Shown here piece by piece: positions 12,430-22,448 of a stretch of DNA of 64,000 nucleotides. The stretch is from assembly GCA_950022295.1 (NCBI GenBank), contig OX465600.1, positions 235,869,782 to 235,933,781 on the forward strand. Direction: 5' to 3'. The notes beneath the pieces are model-generated. The model saw only the letters and a list, made by a program, of their open reading frames with translations. It had not been told where the DNA came from and made no database searches. Origin of the DNA: Bromus sterilis (taxonomy: Eukaryota > Streptophyta > Magnoliopsida > Poales > Poaceae). Numbering within the stretch: the first letter of the stretch is position 1; each line of letters opens with the position of its first letter. The position numbers and the translations under genes were made by a program.

Positions 12430-12750
12430 TTCGGGCGTCCGACGAGTTTCGGACGTCCGACATTTCAAAGTTTCGGACGTCCGACAGTCATCGGACGTCC
12501 GACATCTCGTATATTGTTTATCGTAGGAAAGGTCAGTAGGCATGCGAAAATGCCGGGCTTCCGACATGTTTTGGACGTCCGACCCAACGTACGTCCGAAC
12601 TCTGTCGGACGTCCGATGTGCTACTGATCTTTTTTCTTACGCTGTTGGTTGCTGCACACAGATATTACACTTCGGACGTCCGACCTGGCTCGGACGTTCG
12701 ACATGTGAACTTTCGAACGTCCGATACCTGACGGACGTCCGACACTTACA
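12430..12750. promoter_or_regulatory. Array of cggacgtccg palindromes in SIR1 U3
   Basis: Perfect cggacgtccg units occur about every 20-60 bp upstream of the TATA box, mixed with diverged versions (gggcgtccg, cggacgttcg, cgaacgtccg). Repeated palindromes in LTRs are a known Sirevirus trait, though this core is its own sequence. A role as binding or methylation sites is inference. Confidence 0.7.
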
Positions 12751-12788
12751 CAACATTAATGTCCCAACGGCCATTTCGTCCTTTGGGC

Positions 12789-12796
12789 TATAAATA
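12789..12796 (+). promoter_or_regulatory. TATA box of SIR1 5' LTR
   Basis: tataaata following the palindrome array; the same motif is at 29097-29104 in the 3' LTR. Transcription would start about 30 bp downstream. Confidence 0.6.
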
Positions 12797-13517
12797 CCCC
12801 CCTCACTCCCACTTGTGAGGGTTGACCACTTCATTTAGAAACACCCAAGAACAGAAGTGCTCCCTCTCACTCTCTCCCTCACCAAATCTCAGATCCCGGA
12901 GAGTTCCTTGAGAATTCTTGACGGATCTTTCACCCAGTGATAGGTCCGCCCCTTCCCCATCTTCCAACCAAATCAAATCGCGTTTTGAGCAAGTCTTGAG
13001 CATTTCCCGTTGATCTTGTTACTCTTGGAGGTTGGAGACTCCTAGGCGGGTAGGAGTTCTTCGGAGAGGAATCGACCATTGTGATTACCCCCGTTGAGTT
13101 TGTGAGGGTTTGGTAACCACCTTTAAGGTCAACCGGCAGTGGTTGAGAATCGCCTTCGTGGTGATATCTCAAGGGGAATAGAGTGAGCCTTCGTGGCGTT
13201 GGTGTGCCTTCGTGGTTTCACCCACTCTCTTCGAACGGTGAGTAGCTTCCCTCCAAGGAAGTGAACATCGGGATACATCGTTGTCTCTGCGTTATTCGGT
13301 TATCCCTACTCTTTCCCCTTATTACTTGTACTACCGTATTATTTGCCCCTCACTTGCTTTTGTTTATTGTGATTATTTATATTGTCTTTGCCAAATAGAC
13401 CTTGCAATTGTTAGGCACACCTTTGTTTTCCGCACTATTGCCTAAAAATTGCTTAGTGATAAAATTTGTAATAAGACCTATTCACCCCCCCTCTAGGTCT
13501 ATCTCGATCCTTTCAAT

Positions 13518-13529
13518 TGGTATCAGAGC
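13518..13529 (+). other. SIR1 primer-binding site (initiator Met tRNA type)
   Basis: tggtatcagagc two bases after the LTR, the standard minus-strand primer site of plant copia elements. Confidence 0.85.
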
Positions 13530-13569
13530 CTCGTGCTCTATTCTTGTGGCTTAACCGCCCTAGAGCGAG

Positions 13570-16233
13570 ATGACCAAGAACGGCATCCCCGAAAGTTCGG
13601 GTGCCAATGTGGAGGAGGTCGCAATTGCTGCGGATGCCGCGAGTTCGGAAGCCAAGAGATTGGCTACCGAACAAAGGGTCGCCGCACAAGCTGCGTTGCC
13701 TCCCTCCATGGGGCATGTTAGTTATGAGATTGAGGACCCCAAGTTTTTCACCTCCGGAGATATGGAAAAAGCCTTGAAAAAGGCTTTGGACAATCAAAGG
13801 AAGGAAATGGAAGCCTCCTTTGCTAGATTAAAGGCTTCAGCGTCGGAGTCACAAACGTCAAGTGGTGCGGCCCCTAGGTCCCGACAAGCGGCCTTTCTGC
13901 ACCCCGATTCTGAGGCTCCCTTGCAAAGAGGTGGTCCCTACCAATGGGACTATCCTGCTCCTAAGCTTGTGAAACCTAAGTATAATTTCAACGGCAATCC
14001 GCCGGTACTAACCGAGAACACTAACTTTTTGGATTGGAAAAGTCTTATGGCAGATTATCTTAGGTTTGTGTGCGAACCCATGTGGAACCTCATCGACTCC
14101 GGGAAAGGCTACTATCCCGTTGATCCGAACAACCTTACTCCAAGTGAAGTGTTTGATCGACATCTCAACCTTGCGGTTATTGGGTTCTTGAAGAGAGGAA
14201 TGGATGATTTGACACATGCACCATTTCTTCATATCACCAATGCCAAGGAAATGTGGGATACTCTTCTCATTGCCAAGTCCGGCACCGGGTCGCTTCAAAT
14301 GACAAGATATGAGACCGCAAAGAATGCACTGCACAACCTTCACATGAAGAAAGATGAGACGCCCCAACAACTTCATATGCGTCTCAAGGTTCTCTCTGCT
14401 CATGTCCAGTCCTTCACATGTGAAAAATCATTGGATGGATATCAAATCACCAACCGTTACCTTGTGGACAAAATGTTGAATGCTCTCATGGTGTATTCTC
14501 ATCAAATGGTGTGGGAATTGAGGCGTATGCCCGACTTCTTCAAGATGACACCGGATGATGTGATTGCCACCTTCTTGCAATATGAAGAGCACCAAAAGGA
14601 GTCCAAGAGGCTTCTTGCCACATATGGTGGTCCATCCTCAAACCTTGCTCTCAAGGCTAGGCTCAAGGAGTTTGATGATGATGAGGAAGAAGATGAGTAT
14701 GAAGATGATGATAACTCCGATGATACTCCCTCATATGATGATATTGCTCTCTTTGTGAAGAAGTTCACCAAAGGGGACTTCAAGGGAAGATTCCAAAATA
14801 AGAAGACAAGAAACTTTTACAACTGTGAGAGACCGGGACATTTTGCGGAGGAGTGTCCATATGAGAAAAGCGAGGACAAACCTCGATTTCCTCGGAAGGA
14901 TGTCGCCAAGAAGCTCCCAAACCCTCTCAACAACAAGTTCAAAAAGAAAGCATTGTTGGCACTTGAAGGGTCCAATCCCGAGGATGTTGGTGGTGTGGCC
15001 GGAGTTGCTCAAGATACACAAAAAACCTTGAAGCTCCTCAACAAGGAAGGTGAAGTTGTAAACTACAACTACATGAGTGACTACGCCGGCAATGCACACA
15101 AGTGTCTCATGGCCAAGTTGGTTGACGATGACATTCCCTCCTCCTCGGCTAAGATCAAGGTAACTCCTATTGATGAGTCCTTCATGTTATCTTTCGAACC
15201 TCATGATGAATTTCATGATGCGGAAAGTGATGATGCACATGCTATATGTGAAGATTTGTTGTTTGCCAAAGTGAACAAAATGATGAGCTCTCTCAAAGGC
15301 AACAAGCTCAAAATGTTTCAATTACTTATGGATGTGGTGGGTAAGCACTCCACAACCATTAAGGATCTTGAAATCCTCCTCACCGAAGAAAAGGAGAACT
15401 ATACTCTCCTTGAGCGAAAAATTGACTTTGAGGAAGCTCGAAATGACAACTTATGCAAAGTTGTTCACGCATCAAACGACTTAAATGACAAGCATGTTGC
15501 CTCCTTGAAAAAGGTTAATGAAATATGTAAAGAGCTTGCTAATGATATGAGCAAACTTGTGCAGCTAAATACCTCCCTGTCTAAGGATGTTGAGGTACTC
15601 ACCTTGTCTCTAAAGACAAAAGATGAGGAACTCGCCACCCTTAAGAAAAATCTCGAGGCCCACAAACTTGCCCATATAAAAACACTTACGAAGATGTCTC
15701 CTCCAACTATTGTGCATATTGATGCTTATGCTACTAACTCTACCATTGATCAAGCATCACTCATTGAGGAGAACATAGCCCTTCATGATCAACTAAAGAA
15801 GGGCCTCTTGACTTGTGCCCAAGGCGAGAAAAACCTAAATGATGTACTAAGTCATCACAAGGAATCCTTTGCTAAGGAAGGACTTGGATTTGATCCAAGT
15901 ACGAGTGTGACAAAGGATGTCACCCTTAGCAAGGAATCAACTCCCCAAAAGGTGATCTTTGTTCGTGAAGGGCACAAGGACAAAGGTAAGAAAATTGTTG
16001 ATAAGGTTGGTGTTGGGAATGGGAAGGCCATTAGGGGCAAGCCCACTCCTACCAAGAATAAGGAGAAAATGCCTCCATCATATGTGCTCCGTAAGGCAAA
16101 GGATGGAGAGGTGTTTGCAAAATTCATTGGGCCCCGTAATGCTTTTCGTTTCTATACCATTTGGGTTCCAAAGACCCTTGTTACTAACCTTAGAGGTCCC
16201 ATTGCAAAATGGGCACCTCTAACCAAAGCCTAA
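13570..16233 (+). CDS. gag: SIR1 Gag (887 aa, open)
   Basis: Uninterrupted frame starting 41 bp after the primer site. Order: Ala/Glu-rich amino end; copia Gag core beginning at FNGNPPVLTENTNFLDWKS with MWDTLL and LKVLSAHVQSF; an acidic Asp/Glu run (about residues 359-382); a zinc knuckle; then a long coiled-coil carboxyl half (Lys/Glu/Leu-rich), as is usual for the long Sirevirus Gag. The knuckle reads FYNCERPGHFAEEC, so the first Cys is Phe and a conserved Gly is Glu, and zinc binding is probably impaired. The TAA at 16231-16233 is followed in the same frame by protease, so Gag and Pol are split only by this stop. Confidence 0.88.
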   Translation: MTKNGIPESSGANVEEVAIAADAASSEAKRLATEQRVAAQAALPPSMGHVSYEIEDPKFFTSGDMEKALKKALDNQRKEMEASFARLKASASESQTSSGAAPRSRQAAFLHPDSEAPLQRGGPYQWDYPAPKLVKPKYNFNGNPPVLTENTNFLDWKSLMADYLRFVCEPMWNLIDSGKGYYPVDPNNLTPSEVFDRHLNLAVIGFLKRGMDDLTHAPFLHITNAKEMWDTLLIAKSGTGSLQMTRYETAKNALHNLHMKKDETPQQLHMRLKVLSAHVQSFTCEKSLDGYQITNRYLVDKMLNALMVYSHQMVWELRRMPDFFKMTPDDVIATFLQYEEHQKESKRLLATYGGPSSNLALKARLKEFDDDEEEDEYEDDDNSDDTPSYDDIALFVKKFTKGDFKGRFQNKKTRNFYNCERPGHFAEECPYEKSEDKPRFPRKDVAKKLPNPLNNKFKKKALLALEGSNPEDVGGVAGVAQDTQKTLKLLNKEGEVVNYNYMSDYAGNAHKCLMAKLVDDDIPSSSAKIKVTPIDESFMLSFEPHDEFHDAESDDAHAICEDLLFAKVNKMMSSLKGNKLKMFQLLMDVVGKHSTTIKDLEILLTEEKENYTLLERKIDFEEARNDNLCKVVHASNDLNDKHVASLKKVNEICKELANDMSKLVQLNTSLSKDVEVLTLSLKTKDEELATLKKNLEAHKLAHIKTLTKMSPPTIVHIDAYATNSTIDQASLIEENIALHDQLKKGLLTCAQGEKNLNDVLSHHKESFAKEGLGFDPSTSVTKDVTLSKESTPQKVIFVREGHKDKGKKIVDKVGVGNGKAIRGKPTPTKNKEKMPPSYVLRKAKDGEVFAKFIGPRNAFRFYTIWVPKTLVTNLRGPIAKWAPLTKA

Positions 16234-16591
16234 ATCCATGTGTAGGATGCTATCTCCGGTGGAGTCAAATGGGTGATTGATAGTGGATGCACCAATCATA
16301 TGACCGGAGAAAGCCGTTTGCTCAAGGACTTCATGGATGCAATTCAACCATACATGAGCATTGTCTTTGGTGGTGGTTCCAAGGGAAAGGTACTTGGGTT
16401 GGGCAAAGTGGCTATTACTAATGACATGTCTCTTGCAAACGTCATGCTTGTCCAATCCCTTCAATACAATTTGCTTTCCGTTTGTCAACTAGCTTCCGTT
16501 GGTTATGATACACTATTTGGTCTAACAAGTGTGAAAGTCTTTAGGAGAGATACTCTCGAAGTGGCCTTTGTTGGAGAGTTGGATGGCAACC
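16234..16591 (+). pseudogene. pol: SIR1 pol, protease and start of pre-integrase domain (interrupted by TEK1)
   Basis: Same frame as gag. WVIDSGCTNHMTG contains the copia protease active-site Asp-Ser-Gly. NLLSVCQLA follows, then the frame meets the TEK1 insertion inside the pre-integrase domain. The target bases caacc (16587-16591) are repeated at 22449-22453. Insert plus duplicated target is a multiple of three, so the same frame resumes afterwards. Unbroken apart from the preceding stop and the insertion. Confidence 0.82.
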
Positions 16592-16899
16592 TGTAAGGCC
16601 TGATATGCGGTACTGTTCCAGATCTAGATGTTTCCATCCAGATCCGGGGACGAAACACATATCGGTCCCACCGCGACATATGACGAAGTCATACGCCCCG
16701 GATTTCCAACATGATATCACAACATTACAGATACAAGGATACAACATCTCATACAACCGGCATACAACTGCCTTAAATACAATACAACAGCGGAAGATAT
16801 ATGTCTGACTACAGACTACAATCAAATGCCTAGTGGCAAAGAGAAATACATCGATCCCATAACCACACGGGTCCAGGCCCTCCGTCGGGATCCGCCTAA

Positions 16900-16961
16900 C
16901 TAGTCGTCGTCGAGTCTCCACGTGAAACGTCGATCACCATACCTGTTGTCGAGCAAGAACC
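16900..16961 (-). other. Exon-like acidic terminal frame in the TEK1 LTR
   Basis: On the minus strand, acceptor tcttttcag precedes 62 nt: two bases, then 19 codons ending in Asp-Asp-Asp and TAG. Position near the LTR end, incoming splice phase and acidic tail match blocks at 35961-36037 and 41181-41230. A matching upstream block was not found in this copy. Confidence 0.35.
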
Positions 16962-17555
16962 CTGAAAAGAGTTTGGGGGTAGTATCATGAGTACAGAAGT
17001 ACTCAGCATCCAACTGTAGTGGTCAACTGACCCAGCAAGGACTTCATCACTCGTCATTCTAGGACAACTAGTAGTTTACGGTAAGGAAGAGGTAAGTGGT
17101 GAGGTTGCTGCCGCACTAGCATTTATGAAGTGGCTAACGATCTAGAGAGTAAGGTAAGAAGCCAAGCATTCGATGAGGAACCGCCTCCAACAAGTCTTGC
17201 TATCAACTACTTACGCAATCATAACACCTATCCTCTCCTTGTCCTCCTTTTCGCATCCCGACGAAGAAGAAGCAGTCAAGGCACACACCCGCGTTGATCA
17301 AGTTATATTAAGATTATCTCGGTTGTTGTTGTCTATGAACAAGGAGTAGGTCTCAAGTCGTCCATAACCGTGGACACGGATTCTCGAAAATATTTAACCC
17401 TGCAGGGGTGTACCAACTTCCCATTACAAGGCTCCGCACGCACGCCCATCTCTCTCATTTGCTACCCATGATAGGCAACCATTTTATGATTTAGTCCCAA
17501 GAGATCCGGAACGACAGGTCCCTCTAGCTAACAACCAACAAATCCGGGTGGCCCC

Positions 17556-19177
17556 TGATGGCTTCTCGTCCCTCGTTGGTTACCCCAAGTGGAAGGTTGA
17601 GATGCAGTGCAGCAGCAAGTTTCCCTTGGTGAAGATACCAAGGTTTGTCTCCAGTAGGACTCCAGAGATGATAAGTAGGTGTCAGCGGCGCAACTGACGC
17701 GGACCTGCACACAGACACAAATAACTTTGTTCCCAACGAACTTCAGAGAGGTTCTCAATCTCTCCGGTCTTGTTGTTCACAAAGGGTCAAACACAAGGGA
17801 TAATGATAGCAACTGAAAGTAAAAGCAGAAAAGTAAATGAGCGTGGAAACAGTAATAAGGACATGGACCGGGATACGTGATGTTCACTAGTGATGTCTCT
17901 CTCCCAAAAGACGATAAAACTGCTATGCGAGGTAAACAAATTACAGAAGGGCAATTGACAGGATTATGAACGCACCGCAATGCTAACTATGCTACAAAAG
18001 AAAGGAAGAGGCTCAAAAGCACGGGCAGTACGCCAAAATAAGTAGACCTAAATCCAACTGCATCTACTACTAATCATCCACCTTGAGATATCTATCCAGA
18101 ACATCTCGCTGGTATTAAGTTGTGAGCCCCACCCAAAGTGTAAACCCAAAGCAACAGACAACTGCATTAAAAAGCACTCTGCGTAAAGTAAACAATCCTT
18201 GCAACCGCGGTTACAAGCATCGTTGTTTTCCCCCTTGTGGCAACAGCACATCCCCTAGAGTCATGTTTCTGTCACTCAAGCGTGTCATCGGGGGGCATGA
18301 ACCCACAATCGAGCAAAACGTTCCCTCTTGGGGTTACTACCTACTACTTGGCCAAAGCAATAAACAGCAACGGAGAACATGCAAGAATTACTTAAGAACA
18401 TAAATATAAGAGATAAGAACCAAATATATTACTCAATCACAATCTGAACATAATCTCATAATCCATCAGATCCCACCAAACTCAGCATAGCAATAGCAGA
18501 AGATTACAAAAGTGCCTCGATCATGTAGGGCAGCTCACGAAGTCTAAACCATGAAGAACAAAGAGGGGAGGAGAACATCACATAGCTACTGATCACGGAC
18601 CCATGGTCCAAGGAAAACTACTCACGAGACATCCGGGAAGCATCCATGGTGGAGAGGAGATTCCCGGAGGTCGGCCCTCCCTCCGGCAGGGCGCCGGGAA
18701 GAGGTCTTCTGGTGCTCCCGATCTCGGAAGAGCGGCGGCGGCGGAACAGAGGCGAGATCGCGAAAAAGGGTTTTGTCCCCGAGGGTTTCACGTCACGAGG
18801 ATATATAGGCGAAGGGGGGTAGCCAGAGGTGGACCAGGGGCCCCAGGCTCCCCCCTGGCGCGGCCCAGGGGGTGGCCGCGCCGGGTGGCCGCCTGGGCCA
18901 CCCCTGGCTCCACTCTAGCCCCACTCGGGCTCTTTGCGAAGCTTCCTATACTCTGATTTTTCCTATATTTTTCCCGGAATTTTTCTGGCACTTTTTATAT
19001 GGGGGAAAACTGAAATAGAAAAACAGCAGAAAACAGGAACTGGCACTAGGGTGCACTGAGTTAATAGGTTAGTCCAAATATGATCAAAAGTGTATGAAAG
19101 TGTATCTAGAACATAGCAATATCACACAAAACATGCATGGAGCAAGCAGAAATTATAGATACGTTTTGGACGTATCA
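17556..19177 (-). repeat. ATH3: Athila-like solo LTR nested in TEK1
   Basis: 1622 bp reading tgatacgtcc... on the minus strand, flanked by perfect 5-bp duplications gcccc (17551-17555 and 19178-19182). Same family as the ATH1 and ATH5 LTRs. No internal sequence. Confidence 0.92.
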
Positions 19178-22100
19178 GCCCCCGGTGAGTCGACATCCAA
19201 CTCAAAAGCCGGCCGCGCTCTCGAATCGGCCTCTACCGTCTGGATGAGGTCGGGTTAGTTGCCCAAACAGATTTGGACAACCCCCTAGCTCCCTGTGGTT
19301 GACCAACAAGAGAAACCATGTCTCCGCTGGCCCAAGTGGTTTGAAATCTGCCGGCCGCGGACCAGTCACACACACGTTTCAAAAGGTAAATCAGCTTGGG
19401 CAACCACTAGAAATGTTTGAAGCTAGGTAGGTAACAAGAGGGGACCCCATAGCATCCCACACGCGGTTAGGCACGCTCAATCTTAAAACCAATACCCGGA
19501 ACTCGGATCCTAGGTGACTCGAATGGAACAAAGCGTCGGGGCGGGATAGCCCAGACCTTCCATCCTTCGTCGAATATAGTCAACATTTATAATAATCGTA
19601 TCATCAACAACAATATAATAATGTGATAGCCCAAACCAAGGAGTAACAGGGTAACATCGTAGCATCCTAAGCATGCATGCTAAGCAGGGGCTAAGCAACG
19701 AGCAATAGTAACATAGCAGTACAAGGTTTGTTGGGAGGGGACATGGCTGTATCGGTTTGAAAGAGGCTGTAAACATGTGGTAGGATCAAACATCGAACCT
19801 AACCTAGACTAGCATGCAAACCGCTGGTTGAAATAGAATGCATCATAAGTAATGTATAGTCCTTTCATGTTGATAAGTCGGGTTCCGAAGGTGTAGTTGA
19901 TCGCAAGCTCGCATCGTCTCCGAGAGGTACCCACGGAAGCACACAAGACGATAAACACTGGAAAGCAATCAACGAGCAAGCATCTATTACTACGAAGCAA
20001 ACACGAGCAAGCATCACCAAGAAGGCAACACGAGACATCGCACCTACCGTCGAGAGCGGTTACTAACAGGTTAAGTGGGGTACTCGTCACACACAACGAT
20101 ACCGCACATTTGGAAAGGTTCAAGTTGTTTAGCTACAGGTGATCAACAAAGGTTGTTAACATGGCATCTCACTCAAGCATGGCATAGCACACAAACATGA
20201 AAAGAGCTGAAGCTTAAAGGAAACTATCTATGCTAGTCAATTTAAGTGAGGCACAACCTAAACATGGCATAACACTAAGTGCCGCACAACAATTAAAGGA
20301 TTAGGTACTGTTCTGTCCTAAACCATATTTTAGGTTTGTTAACAACAGCAAACAATAGCAGAAACACAAAGTACACGAAAAACTAATCAAGTTACATATA
20401 AAGAACACCCCAAACGGAGTTACGGTTAAAAAGATACAAGCAAAACAAGTTTGGAACACAATCTGCCAACATCACGAAGCACACTTTAGAGCAATGCATA
20501 AACAACATAATGAATGCAAACATGCTCACAAATGATATGAACTAAAGTAGACATGGCAGGGAAGTCATGGTAAAAGAATCATGCAAAAAGGCATCATAGA
20601 TCAAAAGATATTAAGCATGCAACATGGCATCGGAACGTTACAGACTTAGAGAAAAACAGAGGTGGCTGTCAACAACAGCGGCATAGCAACTTTGGAGCTC
20701 AATAACTATATGACCAGCAACCATATCATGACAATGCAATACATATATTGGAAGTAGACATGATGCTTAACAATATCCAATTGGAATCACTCAATTCCGA
20801 TAAACGGTTGCGACGCAACCGTCACCCGAAGTTGCAATAAATTAACAGTTTTCAGCACAGCAACACATTAACATCAGGGTCACCACTTTAGATGAAGATT
20901 TAATATAGCTAAAGCACCCAAACATGCCAAGTTAAAGCATGGAAATGAAGTACACATGATGCTTAACACATAGGAAAAAGAATCAATGCAATAGGCATCA
21001 TGGATTTAACACAAGCATCACCCAAAGTTTGAACAAAATAACAGCAGCAGTAGTTAACAGCAGATTTAGCAACTTAACGATCTGGTTCCCTGTTAAACAC
21101 ACAATTACATATTCAAGATGACCTCAAAATAAATAACTTTCTAAAGATGAACTCTAGAGCACACAAAGCACAACCAAACAAAAAAAGAATCACTTCATTC
21201 GGATCTACGAGTCAACGGGAAATCGATTTGCAAAACAGGATCAGCAGCACCATTTTTACAGGACTTAGTGAAAATTCGGGGTCCTAGGCGAAATAAAAAA
21301 ACAGAGGGGGGGTTTCGGGCTGCTCACCCATGGGCCTTGGCCCATCAGGCCTGGGGCTGGATCTGGAGGCGCCTGGGCCTGGCAAGCCGGCCTGGGAGGA
21401 GGAGGCCGGCCCACGGTGGCTGGCTGCGGCGGTTGGCTCGGGAGGCCACCGGCGACGGCCATTGCCGCGGCTCCGGCGAGCCGGGACGGCGGCGCATGAC
21501 GAGGGCGGTGCGGGGCGAGCTCCCAGGCGGCGGGGAGGCGGATCTAGCCGCCGGTCGCTGGATCCCGTGGCTGGGCGGCGCTGCGAGCTTGACAAGGCCA
21601 GAGCCATGGCGCGGCTCGGCCGTGGCCTTCCATGGCCGGCGGTGGCGCGGCCACCTGCAAGAAAAGGAGAAGGAGGTGAGGCAGGGAGGAGGGAAGAGAA
21701 GAAGGAAGGTGCGGCGGGGAGGAGAAGAGTCGGCGGCGGCTGCTGCCGGCGGAGACCGGAGGCGCGCGGCGGCTTCCACGGTCGGGCGCGAGGTGGAGGA
21801 CAGAGAGGAGGCTGGTGGGGCGACGTGGCGCAATCCTGGCCCTCCGATCTCAGATCTGATGGCTGAGAACGCCCCTGATCTAGGGTTTCGGGATTTGGGG
21901 GCTTTTGGACGAAAATTTGGAGCAGATCTGGGGGGGTGTCTGCAATTTTGTGTCTAGGGAAACCCTAGAAAGAGGTGGGAGTGTGGTGGTCTTTACATAG
22001 CCCAGGTGGCTGGCAGTTTGCAAAAACATCCCCGGTTTTTCTCTCGCACGCTAGACCTCTGATTCGGGTAAAACTTCGATTCGGGTAAAACTTCGAACTG

Positions 22101-22448
22101 CGCGATCAGCGCGTCGAGCCGGCGGCGTTCACCTCGCGTTGGAACCGTTCCGAGAACACTTCTCGGCGCGCTATAAAAATATCATGTTTAATTATTAAAC
22201 GGGGTTTTCGTTTCGTTGGCTGCGGATGGTCTCGTGCGGTTTTCACGACGTGATCGGGTGAAACCCGGTGTCGCAAAGGTCGAGTGTCAGGGTGGCAAGG
22301 GTCGGTCTCCGTCCGGTACGAGATAAGAGGGGGGGAATAATCGCCGATCGATAAATCGGGGATGCAAACACCGCAAGCAAATCAGACAATCAAACAATTC
22401 ACACCGAAAACAAAAAATTTTAATTTTTGTGAAATCTGGGCTGTTACA

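Larger units (their letters stand above)
12101..13515 (+). repeat. SIR1 5' LTR
   Basis: 1415 bp, TG...CA. The U3 part (12430-12750) is studded with the palindrome cggacgtccg: six perfect copies plus several one-base variants. A TATA box (tataaata) is at 12789-12796. It differs from the 3' LTR by scattered substitutions and by retaining about 43 bp that the 3' copy has lost. Confidence 0.92.
16592..22448 (-). repeat. TEK1: solo LTR of a Tekay/Del-like gypsy, inserted in SIR1 pol
   Basis: tgtaaggcc...gggctgttaca with inverted ends tgtaa/ttaca and perfect TSD caacc. There is no internal region, so it is a solo LTR. It contains ATH3, and without that its length is about 4.23 kb. Orientation is inferred as minus: a GC-rich block (21270-21960) lies near the LTR start and a splice-acceptor-like site plus short acidic frame (16900-16961) near its end, the same layout as the LTRs at 32023 and 37887. 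The open frames in the GC-rich block have no domain I recognise. Confidence 0.82.

Noticed and set aside
12430..12750. Regularly repeated cggacgtccg units as a CRISPR-like array
   Set aside because: Units are 10-bp palindromes with short variable gaps, lie in both LTRs of a plant copia element, and have no cas genes nearby.
21268..21957. 229-codon open frame as a gene
   Set aside because: It lies in the GC-rich block of solo LTR TEK1, is open on both strands, is of low complexity and shows no domain.
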